A DNA stretch of 64,000 nucleotides. It comes from Haemonchus contortus (Eukaryota > Nematoda > Chromadorea > Rhabditida > Trichostrongylidae). The notes under the pieces are model-generated. The model searched no databases. It worked only from the letters and a program-made list of their open reading frames with translations, and had not been told where the DNA came from. Both the position numbers and the translations under genes were made by a program. This document shows, one piece after another, positions 13,101 to 25,035 of the stretch. Where the stretch lies: assembly GCA_000469685.2 (NCBI GenBank), contig LS997566.1, positions 4,929,845-4,993,844 on the forward strand. Direction: 5' to 3'. The stretch's first letter is position 1; each line of letters begins with the position of its first letter.

Positions 13101-15029
13101 ATCTATTCTTAAAAGTATTCAAGAAATGTGAAGAGGCGATCCCCTGCTGCAAGGAGATCTTATTGTTAGTAAAACAGAGACTGAAGTGGGAATCGGCAAC
13201 GTCATGTACTGAGTTCAAGTTCCCCTGACGCAAAGCCGAGCAAGGTGTCATATAGGGTACCATACCGACAGAAAATCAAACATCTTCTTGTGACGCATTA
13301 ATAAGAAAGAGAGGCTTCTTTGAGAGATCCTCACCCTCTCCTCAGTGAAGTCGAGCACTACCTCATAAGGTTTCACATCCTAAGGGCAAAAAGAAAAGCG
13401 CTTTATCGTTCTGCTCCCTTTTGAAAAACTACTTATGAGAGAGTGTGAGGGTGAGTGTGTAGCTAGCGCACTCCTACGGCTCAAGCGTTCAACCCCGGAT
13501 CGAACTCAGCTTAGAAACTTGGCCTTTCAATCTTCAGAAGTCATAGTTTAGACACAGGAGTTCGAAGAGGATAGTAACATTGACATATAGGGCAGCTGAC
13601 CATACCAAGATGGTTAGTGCTAATTTAATCTAGTCACGAGAGTGCTATTGACGTCTGTGGGCCAGGCGCTTCCCCCTTCATTGACGCCTTGACCGATGGA
13701 AATTGAGAGAACTGGACCACCTGAACTGGCTTTCAGATGCCTCGCAGATTTCCAACAGAAGTCAAATGCATGGCGTACCAGGAACCTAAATTATCCAGTC
13801 ATCCAGTTCTTACTAGTGAGCGGCCAAGTGAAAACTAATGAATCTCCGAAGTACAGCTGTGAGGGAACCTATAGGGGCAGTAGGGAAGGTAACGGCAGCG
13901 AATGAGGCAGTGTACCGAGGAAGGCGTCAAATACTTAGCGTATAAAGAAGAAAGTGATCCGCCAAGTGGTCTCCCATAGATCATTAACTGTGCGAAAAGA
14001 AGTGTGTGAGTGAGAGAATGGCTTTCAAGAAGCCCATAACCAGTAGTGAAGACGGTAGCGACAGCGTGGGTGTCGGCAGTAGTCTTGTCGGCGATTCCGA
14101 GCGTGGTACGTTCCCAATGGTAACGCGCGTGCCGTATCAAATGACCATTAGCACATGCAAAACAACCAAGCAAAGAGAATATTAAATGGCCGCAGGGTGG
14201 CACTGAATGGGACCAAATATTCGCTATGGTCCGCCGCCGCCACCCACCCGACACGGGTGCCGCCGCCGCCACCGCCGGTGCCACCGCCAACATCGCCATC
14301 GCCGTTATTACCAAATGTCGTCGCACAATAATTAACGCAAGGAAATTTGAATCTGTACAGGTGTCTTGAGCATTTTCAGTTTCGCCATTGTAGGGATACC
14401 GACCTCTGAATGGGTAAATTAAAAACCGATTCACTATTCTGAACATTTGTAAAATTGAATGAAGTAGAATATTGCCTTCAAAAGAGAAGGGGTACGAAGT
14501 TTGGAAGATTCTTCGGAACCATCAAAACCGAAGTTTTGGCAGCAGAAAAGGGATACAAAGAAGACGTGGACGTGCTGGACTTTGCAGAGGAACAAGAGAA
14601 AAAAGATTACAATAATCGGTGAAAAACTGACGCTGATCGAGCCGTTCTGGGATGCGCCATGCATAGGTACGTAATTCAAAAATGTAGACACGAAGTCATG
14701 GGTGCGTTTACGCATATGATTTCTTTTCTGACTTTCAGGAGGAAGCCTAGATTTAAAAAAAACAACTATAGTGTAAATGAAGAGTGTAAAAAATGTTAAA
14801 AAAGGAAAATCGAAGTTTTAGACAATATATGTGTTGTCAATGTTGACAATGATAAGTTTAGCTGATTTGAACTTATTGTATTAATAAAGAGGGTCAAATC
14901 CGCAGTTTTAGAGATTCCGTCGGGGTAAACCGTAAATTCGGGTGCTAGGAGGGCCAATCGGCAAATTTACCAATTAAGCCAATGTTCATCAGTCAACCAT
15001 AAGATTTATGTAAAGCCTTTTGACGCTGA
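10164..15029. other. gene-poor stretch
   Basis: No supported gene. Includes a GCC/ACC-rich tract at about 14,225-14,300 and a SINE-tail fragment near 14,640-14,680. Confidence 0.45.
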
Positions 15030-15309
15030 CCAAACCCGTTTTTGGATGCGCCTCGCACTCGACTTCCATTCAGAATCGTGAGGACGTTTTGATCTCGTGT
15101 ATGACCAACATTTATATTATATTATTATACATTGTTTTGCGGTGGCCAACCTACGTATAAGCCAGTGCTTCTAACATCCCAGATTGGCCTGCCAATAATG
15201 AACAAACCGATCCCGGCTTGGTAAGCGAGTATCGATCCGGTATTCGAATCCTAAACCAAGCCTATGGGATAATGAGCCGCTTGTCATTACACCACTTCCC
15301 TCGCAATCG
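15030..15309 (-). repeat. tRNA-derived SINE, near full length
   Basis: Reading on the minus strand: tRNA-like head with a degenerate B box (rc of GGTATTCGAATCCT at about 15,239-15,252), then a body with the family motifs (rc of GCGGTGGCCAACC and GTATAAGCCAGTGC), then a tail matching rc of GGATGCGCCTCGCACTCG. Order and spacing match the copies at 47.6 and 59.7 kb. Confidence 0.65.
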
Positions 15310-16107
15310 GGCTTCTTGGAGAGTTGATTTAGATTGATGTATCTGATGAGGGCTTCCACAGGTGTCCTTCTTGGGAAGACACTCAGTTTTTATCCAGCAG
15401 ATGATCTGATTCGAACGCTGGATGCTAGTTTGAATCCAGTTCGTCCAGAACCTGTCAAACTTCAAAGCCATTAAAAGAAAGTGAAGGAGGGATCGTAACC
15501 CTTTCCATTTCATCGACGGCGTTGCACCCCATGGACGAATGCCCTTTCAATTGGCACGACTCCATTTTCCGTCTGCTCATTTTCGTTCGATGCCTATCGA
15601 GGACGTCGGCCAAACTTCCTTGATCGATGTAGCGATTTCAAATAGATGGGCATTGTGTGGTCCGTATGATTGCGGTAAACTGTTCCGCTAACCTCAAAAT
15701 TTAATCGACTGAAAGAAGGGTTAGCAGTGCCATGGACGGGGTCGGGGTCCAAGGCCGCCCAATTACCTTAGATGGACATTAAGATGCCAGCGATTTTGAA
15801 CTCCAAACAAAATCTTCTCGCATATGGCCCATTCCAGGGAAATTAGGACAACGACGTTCATTTAGGCCTAATGACCGAGAAAAAACCTGAAATTCGAAGT
15901 GGAGGTACTGTACTCGACCGGTCTCTTATGGGCTCGGCACATTCAAATATTCTGGTGAACTTCGGCACCATATAACTGAACAATCAAGTTTTTACGATCG
16001 TCAATCCCGTTCGGGATGCACCCACGCTCTACGCATTCGACCTCCACATAAACGAAGAAATATATAAATCAGCATAACCGAAGGAGGAAAGACTTTTTCG
16101 GCACTGA

Positions 16108-16365
16108 TTAATCCCGTTCTGGGATGCGCCCGTGCCTTCGGCTTCTATTCAGAATTGTCGGGTCGTTTAAGAGGGTGTTTGGCCTTTACAATGTCTTACT
16201 AGGTCCACCAACCCTGAAAGGCAAACCTTAGCCCTTCTGAAGCGCCTGGTACCAATCGACCGACTCCAGAGGAAGGAAGGTTTAATTTTTCTCAATGCAG
16301 GTATCGATCCCTAACCATAAGATGTAGCGTAGGCGCCACTTGACACTTCACCACTCGTACCTTTC
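16108..16365 (-). repeat. tRNA-derived SINE, diverged copy
   Basis: Same order as the other copies: tail (CCCGTTCTGGGATGCGCCCG, plus-strand reading) at 16,113-16,135, body motif CTGGTACCAATCGACCG, then B-box complement GGTATCGATCCCT near 16,302 and a degenerate head. A second isolated tail (GTTCGGGATGCACCC) lies just upstream at about 16,009. Confidence 0.6.
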
Positions 16366-17499
16366 ACACCATCTCGTCACCAGCTTCGGTAGACATTGAT
16401 CCAGAACCCGATCCCGAACAATATGTACATGTGGTAGCGGTCAGATTGAAGCTGCACCACCTCTACCTTTTCCACCATAATTGCACCAATTTGATGTCGG
16501 AACCACCCAAGCCTGCCTGGAGAGATCCAAATAAGAGGTTTGAGTGGGTTTTTGTGATTAGGATCAGTCATAAGCATCGAGCCGCCGCTAGGGATCTGCT
16601 GTTTGGGCCATCGTGGTCGTTGCGTAAATCGATCGGAGGGATACGTCCGTTACAGCTGAGGACCATATCCCTTCGATGGCGTAATCGTCAATGCCTCCTT
16701 GGGGTCAGAGCTACAGTGGTCGATCATAACGGGCAATTGTAGGGATGTGCTAGGTTACTCGATAGAAGGCCTCTACGGGGACTTGACGAGTATGATTGGA
16801 GATTTATAATTTTTTAGACCACACTCTTCTTCAGATTTCAGACTTTATCTGAATTTCAAAAATATTTCTTTCTCGGTCTCTTAATAAATCCCATTTGATA
16901 AGGGGAGTTGAAAATGGCTGCATCCCATGAAAGGAAATGAGTCAGACATAATAGAGTTCCGAAGTACTATGAATTGTTCTAACTGAGCTCTTCAGGGAAC
17001 GCCATGAAATGAGATTTGAAACGATATCGCTGACAAACTTCATTGCTCCTAAGGACAATCAGTTAGCTGCAGAGACCAAGCAAGAAAATCTCACTAGTAA
17101 ACCTTTTACCGGTTCTTCGGCGCTGTAGAGCCAACACAAGAAGCCAGGGAGGGGAGAATAATTTCGAAAGGGAAATCTCTCCAATATGAAACACACGAGG
17201 ACTGAACATGAAACGCATGAAGCACGGCATAATCGCAGATGTCACGCTTGACTCTTAAAGTATATCGACAAAAAAAGTAATAAGGAGTTGATAACAGCTA
17301 GGAGATGGAGCATGTAACTGTATAGAAGTTTATCATTGAAAAACTGTAATTTAGATTATTCTAGTTGCTATATTGGATTTCTAGTACTGCGGTCCACCAA
17401 ATTACAAATGAATGCATGGCGCATCTCAGTAAACCGAAAAACATCTCTTGTTTTGAAGAATCTCATGTGTTGGATGTTTTTTGAAGCAACTCCTTGTAT

Positions 17500-18160
17500 T
17501 TAAAGGCACCGTTCACTTAAATTTGGGTAATCCAGATTATGATGAAAAATGGTAGACAAGATCGAAACTAATGCGACTGAGGCGAAGAAACTACATGCAT
17601 CGGTGTTTCCAAAGTGAAAAACGTTTAAAAGGGGGCTGGACGAGAATGAAACTAAAAAACTGAAGAAGAGTGGGGCCTCCGGACGAGCTAAACAGTGCGT
17701 TCCAATGCGCGCGTGTGCGTCCTGGTGCGAATAACAGACAATGGTAAGCCAAAATTCATTCACTCATAAGCATAAATAAACAAAAAAACCCTAGTAACAG
17801 TAGAAGTAGCTCACCTTTTTCAGCCTCTAGGAGTAGGAAATTAAAAAAGGGATCACGGGAGCAAAAAGAAAAACATAGGAAAAAAGAATGGGAGAAAAAC
17901 GTCGCCTCATCACTCGGCGATTAGCTGGTTGTGCGTGGGTCCTAGAACGAATAATAGCAATCTCGAGTTGTCTCGACTTTCGTCTAACGTGACACCGATC
18001 GAGGGGCGGGAAAGCGAACTACGGCAGCAACGGGGCTTCCACAATGCCCTAAGCGCCGAGATTGTGGAAGCGAGAGGGTCCCTTCTACCATCCATGGGGG
18101 GCACTGAGTATTCCTAAAAGAAGAACTCAGTAACCTTTTTATCGTGAACGGTGCCTTTAA
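17500..18160. mobile_element. MITE, TTAAAGGCAC family, copy 1
   Basis: Perfect 17-bp terminal inverted repeats (TTAAAGGCACCGTTCAC at 17,500 and its complement ending at 18,160) bound a 661-bp element with no transposase. The same termini recur at 20,059-20,530 and 34,319-34,780. Mobilisation by an unseen autonomous partner is inferred. Confidence 0.75.
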
Positions 18161-19310
18161 GAGGCCCTTCAAAAATTTAATGATGCCGACAGAGGCGGTT
18201 TCAATCTCCTAAATCGAAAAAAACGGAAATCGAACAGTATCACAGTAGGTACTGCCTCTCAGCAAAAAGACCGAAAAAGTTAGAGTTCATACCTTGCGGA
18301 ATCAGAAAACCGGCGAAAGAGCGATAAAAAATCGATACGTATCGATCGAGGAAGCAGAGAGCGGTTGAAACTCACAAACGGTGAAATACATAAAAACATT
18401 AAAACGAAAAAAAATTATATTTGATTTTTGCGGATTTAACAGAACACGGAAAAATGCGGAAATTACTCAGCTACAGAATGGTAGCTCTGCCTATCAAAAG
18501 TAGATGAAGGCAATCAAGGGAAACGAAACAATCGGAGGAGGCCCGGTGACTGTCAGTGACTTTTAAAAAAATGTGCCAAGCAACAAGTGTGGCTTCTTAT
18601 CAGTGCAGGGCGTGATTATAGCAATAAATCGGCTTGTGAAAGGTATTTGCAATAGATGTGTGTCAACAAACTGTTGTTTGAAAAGTGTTAATGATTTGAT
18701 TTAGTCCCCGTCCCACGAAGATTCAGACCAGGACCGGCCCACTTCTACTAGGTTGGGCGGATGTATATGGATCCGGATTTTTCCAGGGTTTTAGGGAGCT
18801 TACATGAGGTTACTATGTAAGAACCCTACCCAACCGGATCCACATAACAAATCTTGGAAGAAATTTGTACTACGTGGAGTTTTTGGCAGACACTCCCCAC
18901 CCCAACTTTTTATACGAGACAGTGAAGCAGCTTTTAAAGACGTTTCGATGGTATTTTTACCATTGGGGCAGTGTGAGAGGTGGAAAACTCGTCCGTAAAA
19001 TTCACTTTCAAAATAACTTTGGACATCATTCACATTTCTTCAATCGATCGCAAGCTCCCCTATCTCACCTTGGGTCTTTCGCACTTTCAGAGGGCGAGTT
19101 GTCCAGCGTCGGAAATTCTGCTCCAATGCTAACGTCGCGTCGAGCGGCGCGTACACTCTACAAATTCTTGTAAAAAACCTTTATAACAACTGGCAAGGAG
19201 CAGTGGGTGAGAAGCGCATGAAAGAGAATTTCAGAAGCCACACAAACAAAAGAAATAGTCATGGGGAATTCTCTTCCACCTCCGGACTGACTCTAATAGC
19301 AAATTAAAAT

Positions 19311-19316
19311 TTTATT
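19311..19316 (-). terminator. polyadenylation signal of the 19.4-23.4 kb gene
   Basis: TTTATT on the plus strand reads AATAAA on the minus strand, about 110 nt beyond the stop codon at 19,425-19,427. Confidence 0.5.
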
Positions 19317-19424
19317 GAAATTGTATAAAATTTCATAAAATAAATTTTTTTTTCGGAGAAAACTGGATGCAAATGCACAATACTCAGCATCCTTTTGTGA
19401 AATTGTTCTTGCAGATAAAAGAAA

Positions 19425-22400
19425 TCATTGCTCCACTGGAAGAGTGACATCCAGGTTGCTAGGGGAGGCATCGAAATGGTTTCTTGGCTTTCTCGTTCTT
19501 GAGCCTGACGACAGTCGTCGCACCACTTTCTTCTGAAAAGATGGCACAATATGAGCCCGTATGGGTAGATACAAAAACAAAGCAATAACAGCTGAGGGCA
19601 ACAAAACAAGCGACAGAAGTTCCCATCGAGAGCACTGGAAATTGACCTAGTTCTGCTCGCCGTGACCGCGATGGCACCTTCTGACCCATACCCTCAATCA
19701 AGGGATGTAATTGATTTTATCGAAATGCTGCATTCCAAATGATGTTCAAGCGTTCAAGTTCTGGTAATGGAGCAAGGTAATGGAACTCACGATCCAGCCC
19801 AGAGAGCGTGAACGACGCCTTGACTTGCGATGCGTCTGCAAATGTTGGATTTTTCCAAAAAAAAAAAAGAAATTTTTTCATCAAAAAATGCCAGAAAGTT
19901 ATACTTCCTCGGAGGTTTCCTCTTGAGGAACGACATCTGGAACGAATAAAAGGAATAATACGGAAAGTAATTTACCCACCTCAGGCACATTTTCAAATTG
20001 GACATCGTCAACTAGCGGAACCTAAAATGCCGAAGACTTTTCACGGCATGGTAATAGGTTAAAGGCACTGTTCACGAAAAAAATGGTTTCGGAGATCTGC
20101 ACATGGTTTGAATTCGACGCCCCCTCTGATACCATTTGTGCAGGAATGAGGTCGGAAAACGGTCTGGATAGGGCACAATAAGGGCAGGAACATTGGGGGA
20201 CGGGAGGCCTCCGCCTCTCGCTAGGCTGACTACGAAATCTAATTGCCGTTCATCACTTTCGCATTGGGCAAAGTTGTCTGCTTGGGTGTGCTGTCTGCTA
20301 TTGCAGACATTGCGTCGCCTAACTGCACTCGCCCGAACACTCCCTTGACCGCCGTTCTTCCAATGTGAAACTCGTCCAACTCCCCTTTCCAGCTCTTTTT
20401 TGACCCTTTCTATTTCTCTTTGTTTATCGTTTTTTGCGCTTTTTTCGTTGTTATCGCTTTATTCTAGAGTAGTTCTATGAATTCCCGTCAAAAAAGGGTA
20501 CCCTAAATTTATCGTTAACGGTGCCTTTAAGGTCGCTTTCAAAATTAAAATTGTCGTAGAAATAAAATCCCTGACAAACTGATACCTCGAAAGGACCATC
20601 AACTGGTGATGGAACATTGTCGACATGGACTGATTCGGAAGGCGGACAGGGATCGCTTGGGATCAGCTGCAACAGCATGGGCTCAATCATCGTTCAACCC
20701 ATCGAAACTCATGATGGACATGGGTCAAAAGGCTCCACTGCCGTCACCGCGCGCAGCACTTCCGCTATTTTGAGACCGTAGTATCTGCGCCGCGCGCGAT
20801 GGCAGGAACACCTTACCCATAACCTTCGCTGGGTGTGGTGCAGTAGGATCGAATTGTCGCATGGCGGCGACAGACGCCGCGCGCGAAGGAATATAGTAAA
20901 ATGCAGCAGCAAGTAAGAAATGCAGGAACAAAAGAACTAACATTAGAATCATGCCAAAAATAACAATCGCATATCGATCGGCCTGTATGAAGAATGCTGG
21001 AACTGTAATAACGAGGCAAATGGTCCGCGACTGTCGCGCGCGGCGAATCGATTACGCGAAACCGATCCTACTGCCCGTCTGCCGCCACCGCTACTCAGTC
21101 GTAACTTACTTCATTATCATTCTTGACCTTATTGATATCTTCCAATGAAGGATACAGGTCAGATCTGAAATAAATTTCAGGTGTAGTAATGAGAAACATG
21201 TATGAATGACCTCTTTTAGTGACGATCTAAAACCAAGCTTCCAACTGTTAACCTAAATTCACCATGACCTTCGTGATGACACCACTTGCTCACACCATGT
21301 GCTCAGGACGCACACAATTCTGTGTGGAAAACAGGACTTCAGAGAAAAACGGAAAAGACAGCAAAAGTTCTAATGATGAGCTAAAGCTTACATTTTCCCG
21401 ATCTGAACTTTTCTGCCAATAGTCAGCAGATGTCTTTCGAGCTTCTCCATCTGAAACATTTCTTAGAACATCCTAATAGCCAACGGAATGAGTACACTCC
21501 AAAAAAAATTAAAATGAAAATTTAAATAATGCACATCTAAAGACTAGTTAATACCGGCAGTATAGCCCATCAGCTAGAAACGAGAACTTCTGAAAGACTC
21601 TCTTCCAACCCGGCAATTGAATCTTATTCAAACCAAATTATGCTAGTAGTTACCAGTCAGTTCAGTAAGTTTAATTTGCTTGCTGACGATTGAAGGCACA
21701 GTTCTCGATTGAGATGGCTCATCAGATTGCTCCCTGAATTAGCCTGTGACCCTTAAAGATGCACCAGGGAGGCTAACCGGTAGAAAAACATCTCAAATGG
21801 AATACGGTAGGAGCCCTAGCCGACATACACATCCAAAGGCGGACGAGTTCTCACGCTGTTGTAGAGGCTGTAGAAGTTGCACCATTAGCACCGGTACGCA
21901 CACGTTGCACGCAGGCAGCTTACTGTAGCCAGTTATACGCAATGATACACGCATTCGGTCAGCTCGTCCGAGTACGCCTTCCGTACAACTTTTGTCGTCT
22001 TACTCTCGTCTAATCCTCAGTTTTACTTCTTTCTTGGAGCCTTATACATAAGGTCGATTTTGGTCACTTTCGCACTACTTAGGACTATCACCTACATTAA
22101 TCGAGTTGAACTAGATACCCCAATATTACCGTGAACTGAACCTTTGGCTAACGAGAAGAGGAAGTGTGGCCAAACTACAGAGGTGCTATGTTTGTTGCCG
22201 ACAGCAGTAGCAATCGGAAAAAACATTTCCAGAACTGAAGAAAGACTATGATGCCCCTTACAAGCATGCTGGCTTTGAAGTTTGAAATTACCTGTCGCTA
22301 ATAGTGGCGTGTGGGTACCAGCGTGTGCTACGAAAGATTTGGCTCTGGAAATTCTAAAAAAGAAGGGAAAATTACAAGCAGATCTTACGTCGGATATCAG

Positions 22401-23436
22401 CTTCTTCAAAGTGACATTGGCGTCACATAGTGCCTTATCAATCTCGCACACCGTCCTCTCAGGGCTCTGAAAGTAAATTAATTATGCATGATCAACAACA
22501 ACAACAACAACAACAAAAATCGCCAGTAAAGTCGGTACCTCACACTGATAATTTGAGCATAAGGCTGGACAAAGTGTGAGAGCCTCACTGGGGAACTAAT
22601 TGGAAGCGACACAGAGATATCACTGATTAGTTGTCTGGCCTACTCGCCTGTAGTAGGTCCATCCTCTGGTTATTGGATGACCGTTGACCCTGCCTAGAAA
22701 ATCGCAATACTTTCCTATCATTGGTTGGGACGAAGCATCTGGCTTGGTAAGGTAGAACGGACATCTTACACGTGATGACCCTGCGTCTCTAGCCACACTG
22801 AAGGCCTCCATCACTTTACCCTTAAAAGGATGTATGGACAATATGAAAAATGATGCTAAACTAGCAAAGGATGTGATGTGAAACATTTACGTGTGCCATT
22901 GCTATCCACAAGTGTCTCAAACAAACCCAGCTCTCCAAGAACGTCCGGCCCCCAAAAGGACGTGTTGTCAATGCGCATGTAAGGGACCTCAAACGACACT
23001 GGAAACAGCTCAATGAATCAGCATTTTTCACTGAAGATGTTTCCTATATGCCAACAGCACATCCATTCGAGAATGGAACAGCCAGAGAATTCGCTAGCAG
23101 GGAACAGTACTACTCCTACAGTACTTGGTTCACAAGGGCATCATTACATCGTCCCCTTCATCAACATGCCATGCCTACTGCCTACAGGTGTCACTGAACC
23201 AGGAGACAATGTGATTCAGTGGAAAGTAAGATGTTCACCAAAAAAAAAATGATAATGGAAAAAGTTGCAGAAAGGAAAACAATAACAAATTTTGAAAATC
23301 ACCTCAGTTCTAGGTTGGTCGCTGAGGAATAAGCGAATACCATCAGTGTTGGCCTGAAGTTTTTCACTAGAAGCATTAATTGATAACAATATATTATGCA
23401 GATTTTCTCGACTTGCTCGTCCAACCATTGAGAAGC
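19425..23436 (-). CDS. unrecognised 182-aa protein, seven exons
   Basis: Exons (minus): 23,303-23,428; 22,389-22,466; 21,392-21,450; 21,110-21,164; 20,586-20,666; 19,980-20,021; 19,425-19,532. They total 549 nt and stay in frame to TGA. Every junction uses GT/AG, mostly TTTCAG acceptors. The ATG (23,428) lies 8 nt after a TTTCAG at the 5' edge of the first exon, as expected for spliced-leader trans-splicing. Residues 1-110 look helical, with heptad-like spacing (DKALCDANVTLKKLISDMEK). The middle is acidic and Pro-rich (SDPCPPSE, PSPVDGPFE), and the last 35 residues are basic (KKVVRRLSSGSRTRKPRN). There is no signal peptide or membrane segment. The layout recalls small coiled-coil adaptor subunits, but I recognise no family. 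An alternative last-exon frame via an extra exon near 19,656-19,700 is possible but not needed. Confidence 0.75.
20059..20530. mobile_element. MITE, TTAAAGGCAC family, copy 2
   Basis: Termini TTAAAGGCACTGTTCACGA (20,059) and the complement of TTAAAGGCACCGTTAACGAT (ending 20,530). It sits inside the intron between exons 5 and 6 of the 182-aa gene. An internal GGTCGGAAAACGG motif is shared with the 34.3 kb copy. Confidence 0.75.
20830..21085. repeat. dispersed repeat D, copy 1
   Basis: About 255 bp closely resembling 57,280-57,540 in the same orientation: shared blocks include CGCGCGCGAAGGAATAT, GCATATCGATCG and GGTCCGCGACTGTCGCG. It occupies the intron between exons 4 and 5 of the 182-aa gene. 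Several minus-strand frames are open through it, but none is conserved between the two copies. Confidence 0.7.
21687..22148. mobile_element. MITE, TTAAAGGCAC family, diverged copy 3
   Basis: Termini are weaker variants (TTGAAGGCACAGTTCTCGAT at 21,687; GTGAACTGAACCTTTGG near 22,130-22,148). The core (CGGACGAGTTCTCACGC, GTAGAGGCTGTAGAAGTTGC, AGCTCGTCCGAGTACGCC) matches the fragment at 53.2 kb and, more weakly, the copy at 34.3 kb. It lies in the intron between exons 2 and 3 of the 182-aa gene. Confidence 0.5.
22493..22516. repeat. (CAA)n microsatellite
   Basis: Eight uninterrupted CAA units just upstream of exon 2 of the minus-strand gene, within its preceding intron. Confidence 0.9.
22877..23197 (+). 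other. unrecognised 106-codon open segment opposite a gene intron
   Basis: The plus-strand frame is open from after TGA (22,874) to TGA (23,195). It has no early ATG. The translation has protein-like composition (KGRVVNAHVRDLKRHWKQL; SREQYYSYSTWFTR), and a GTGTCA donor-like site follows codon TAC near its end. It lies within intron 1 of the minus-strand 182-aa gene. It could be a transposon relic or an antisense exon. No family is recognised. Confidence 0.2.
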
Positions 23437-23454
23437 CTGAAATGCATTTAATTG

Positions 23455-23820
23455 AGGTACATAAAAAAATCCAAGGTAACCGACCGAATACCACGAGACG
23501 TCAAACGAACACCAAGACGACCGCCAGCGCTAAGGCTAGACCACCACGAGATCTTTGGCAAACGAGTGGTGCCCCCCAAGTTCGGAGGGTCCACCCAACC
23601 ACACTGGCTATCGAAATGGACGAATGGAAACCTTACTCCGCTCTCCCAAGCAAATCGATGGCCCACGGGACGACAGGAGAAGGAGCCCAGGTGCAACAAT
23701 TTAAGGGCAGGAAGTTAAGCGGCAGGAAACGTGAGCCTGACCTGGCATTTAGTGGGTCTCGGGTCCCAGATTTACCTCTCAAAACTAACTGGTCCAAACG
23801 ATGGTTAGCCCTGTAAATTG
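23455..23820 (+). mobile_element. RTE-like LINE, 3'-terminal relic
   Basis: Across shifting frames the translation follows the C-terminus typical of nematode RTE-type reverse transcriptases: VTDRIPRDVKRTPRRPP, then HPTTLAIEMDEWKPY, then QIDGPRDDRR. At least two frameshifts separate these blocks, so it is dead. Noncoding sequence after about 23,710 is taken as its 3' tail by inference. It starts within about 20 bp of the trans-splice acceptor of the minus-strand 182-aa gene. Confidence 0.55.
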
Positions 23821-24196
23821 TTGGCATCCTAAACATCGATGTGATTGATGGCTCAAGAAGCAGTAAAAATTCAATAGGTTTGAGGAAATGGAAAAGAAAA
23901 ACAAACAAATAAACAAAAGTGAGCACTCGTAAAGTTGTTTTTCGACAATGCATTCTCCCGCGCGATCACTTCGCTCTAGATCATACTGCCATCGATGATC
24001 TAAATTTGATATTGGTGCAATTCCATTTTATGCCTAACTGGGATGCGCCATGCTTTCGACTTTCATATGATTTCATGAGACGTTCTAGTACGTATGGTCT
24101 GGGAGATTTTTTGTACCTTTAAAATAACCTAGCGAAGATGTAGATCGGGGTGCCTGGCCCTTTTGTGCTCTGAGTCTCCCCAAGTCTTACCACATC

Positions 24197-24273
24197 TAAT
24201 CATCTCACCCATCCCGGAGCTCCTCCTCTTCTAAGAAGTTAGTGAAGGAGCTCCGGGGTAGGAGAGATGGTTA
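24197..24273. repeat. imperfect inverted repeat (foldback)
   Basis: Arms of about 28 bp around CCCGGAGCTCCT (24,197-24,225 and 24,245-24,273). A third, direct copy of the CACCTACCCCGGAGCTC block follows at about 24,320-24,340. Confidence 0.6.
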
Positions 24274-25035
24274 TCTCGAGTAAAAAGCTGGGATGGGGTA
24301 AGAATTGACCATCCAATTGCTTCACCTACCCCGGAGCTCTTTCCCTGACTCTGAGAGGGGAAGAAAATCATCTCTGCACTCTAGCGCGGCACTCTGCCGA
24401 CTAGTCTCAGAGACGCAGAGCACGAAAGGGTCCTGGCACCTCCTAACTACATTTTCACCATTGACCCATAATAAATTTAGCTTCGGTACAGAACAAGACT
24501 AAACTCTTTTTGAAAAGAAGAGTTCTAAAGGCGGAGTACTCGAACAAATTGCTGGCAGTTTGAGTTGGCAAAATGGGATTCAAGTCCTAAAAGCCAATCT
24601 CCTCCCCACGCTTTTCGGAATGAAATTTTGTTCGGAATGGGGCCATCAACCCAACTGAAGCGCACTTTTTCCTTTTCGAACGGAATCTTCTTTTCCCTTC
24701 TGCCTCTTCTCTGTGACTATCTTTTGCGGAACTATGATAGTGAGATAATGCACCCACCTCTCCCTCTCATTTTCGAGTAAAATTTGACTTCAAAATTTGA
24801 CTTCTGAAATTTTTGGTCTTACAGGCCTTGGAAAAATCTTAGGAGTTTCCCTCTGCAAACATGAAATATGCAAGTTCCCAGCATTTTGAGCATGGAAGAC
24901 GACGAAGAGATCGACATTGATCGGTTCTGCTCTGAGATACGCCACATAACCAAATTTTCGTCAAAGCCTTGGAGTCGTTCGTATGTGGATACGGTTCCAA
25001 ACATGGACTAGAGGGCTAGCCAAAGAAAGTCTATA

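Noticed and set aside
13835..14446. 203-codon minus-strand open frame, the longest single frame in the window
   Set aside because: It is kept open mainly by a GC-rich GCC/ACC tract. The translation is low-complexity (Ala/Pro/Val runs) with no domain, no splice signals and no homology cue.
20725..20952. Minus-strand frame with a transmembrane-like start
   Set aside because: It coincides with repeat D, and the frame is not conserved in the second copy at 57.3 kb.
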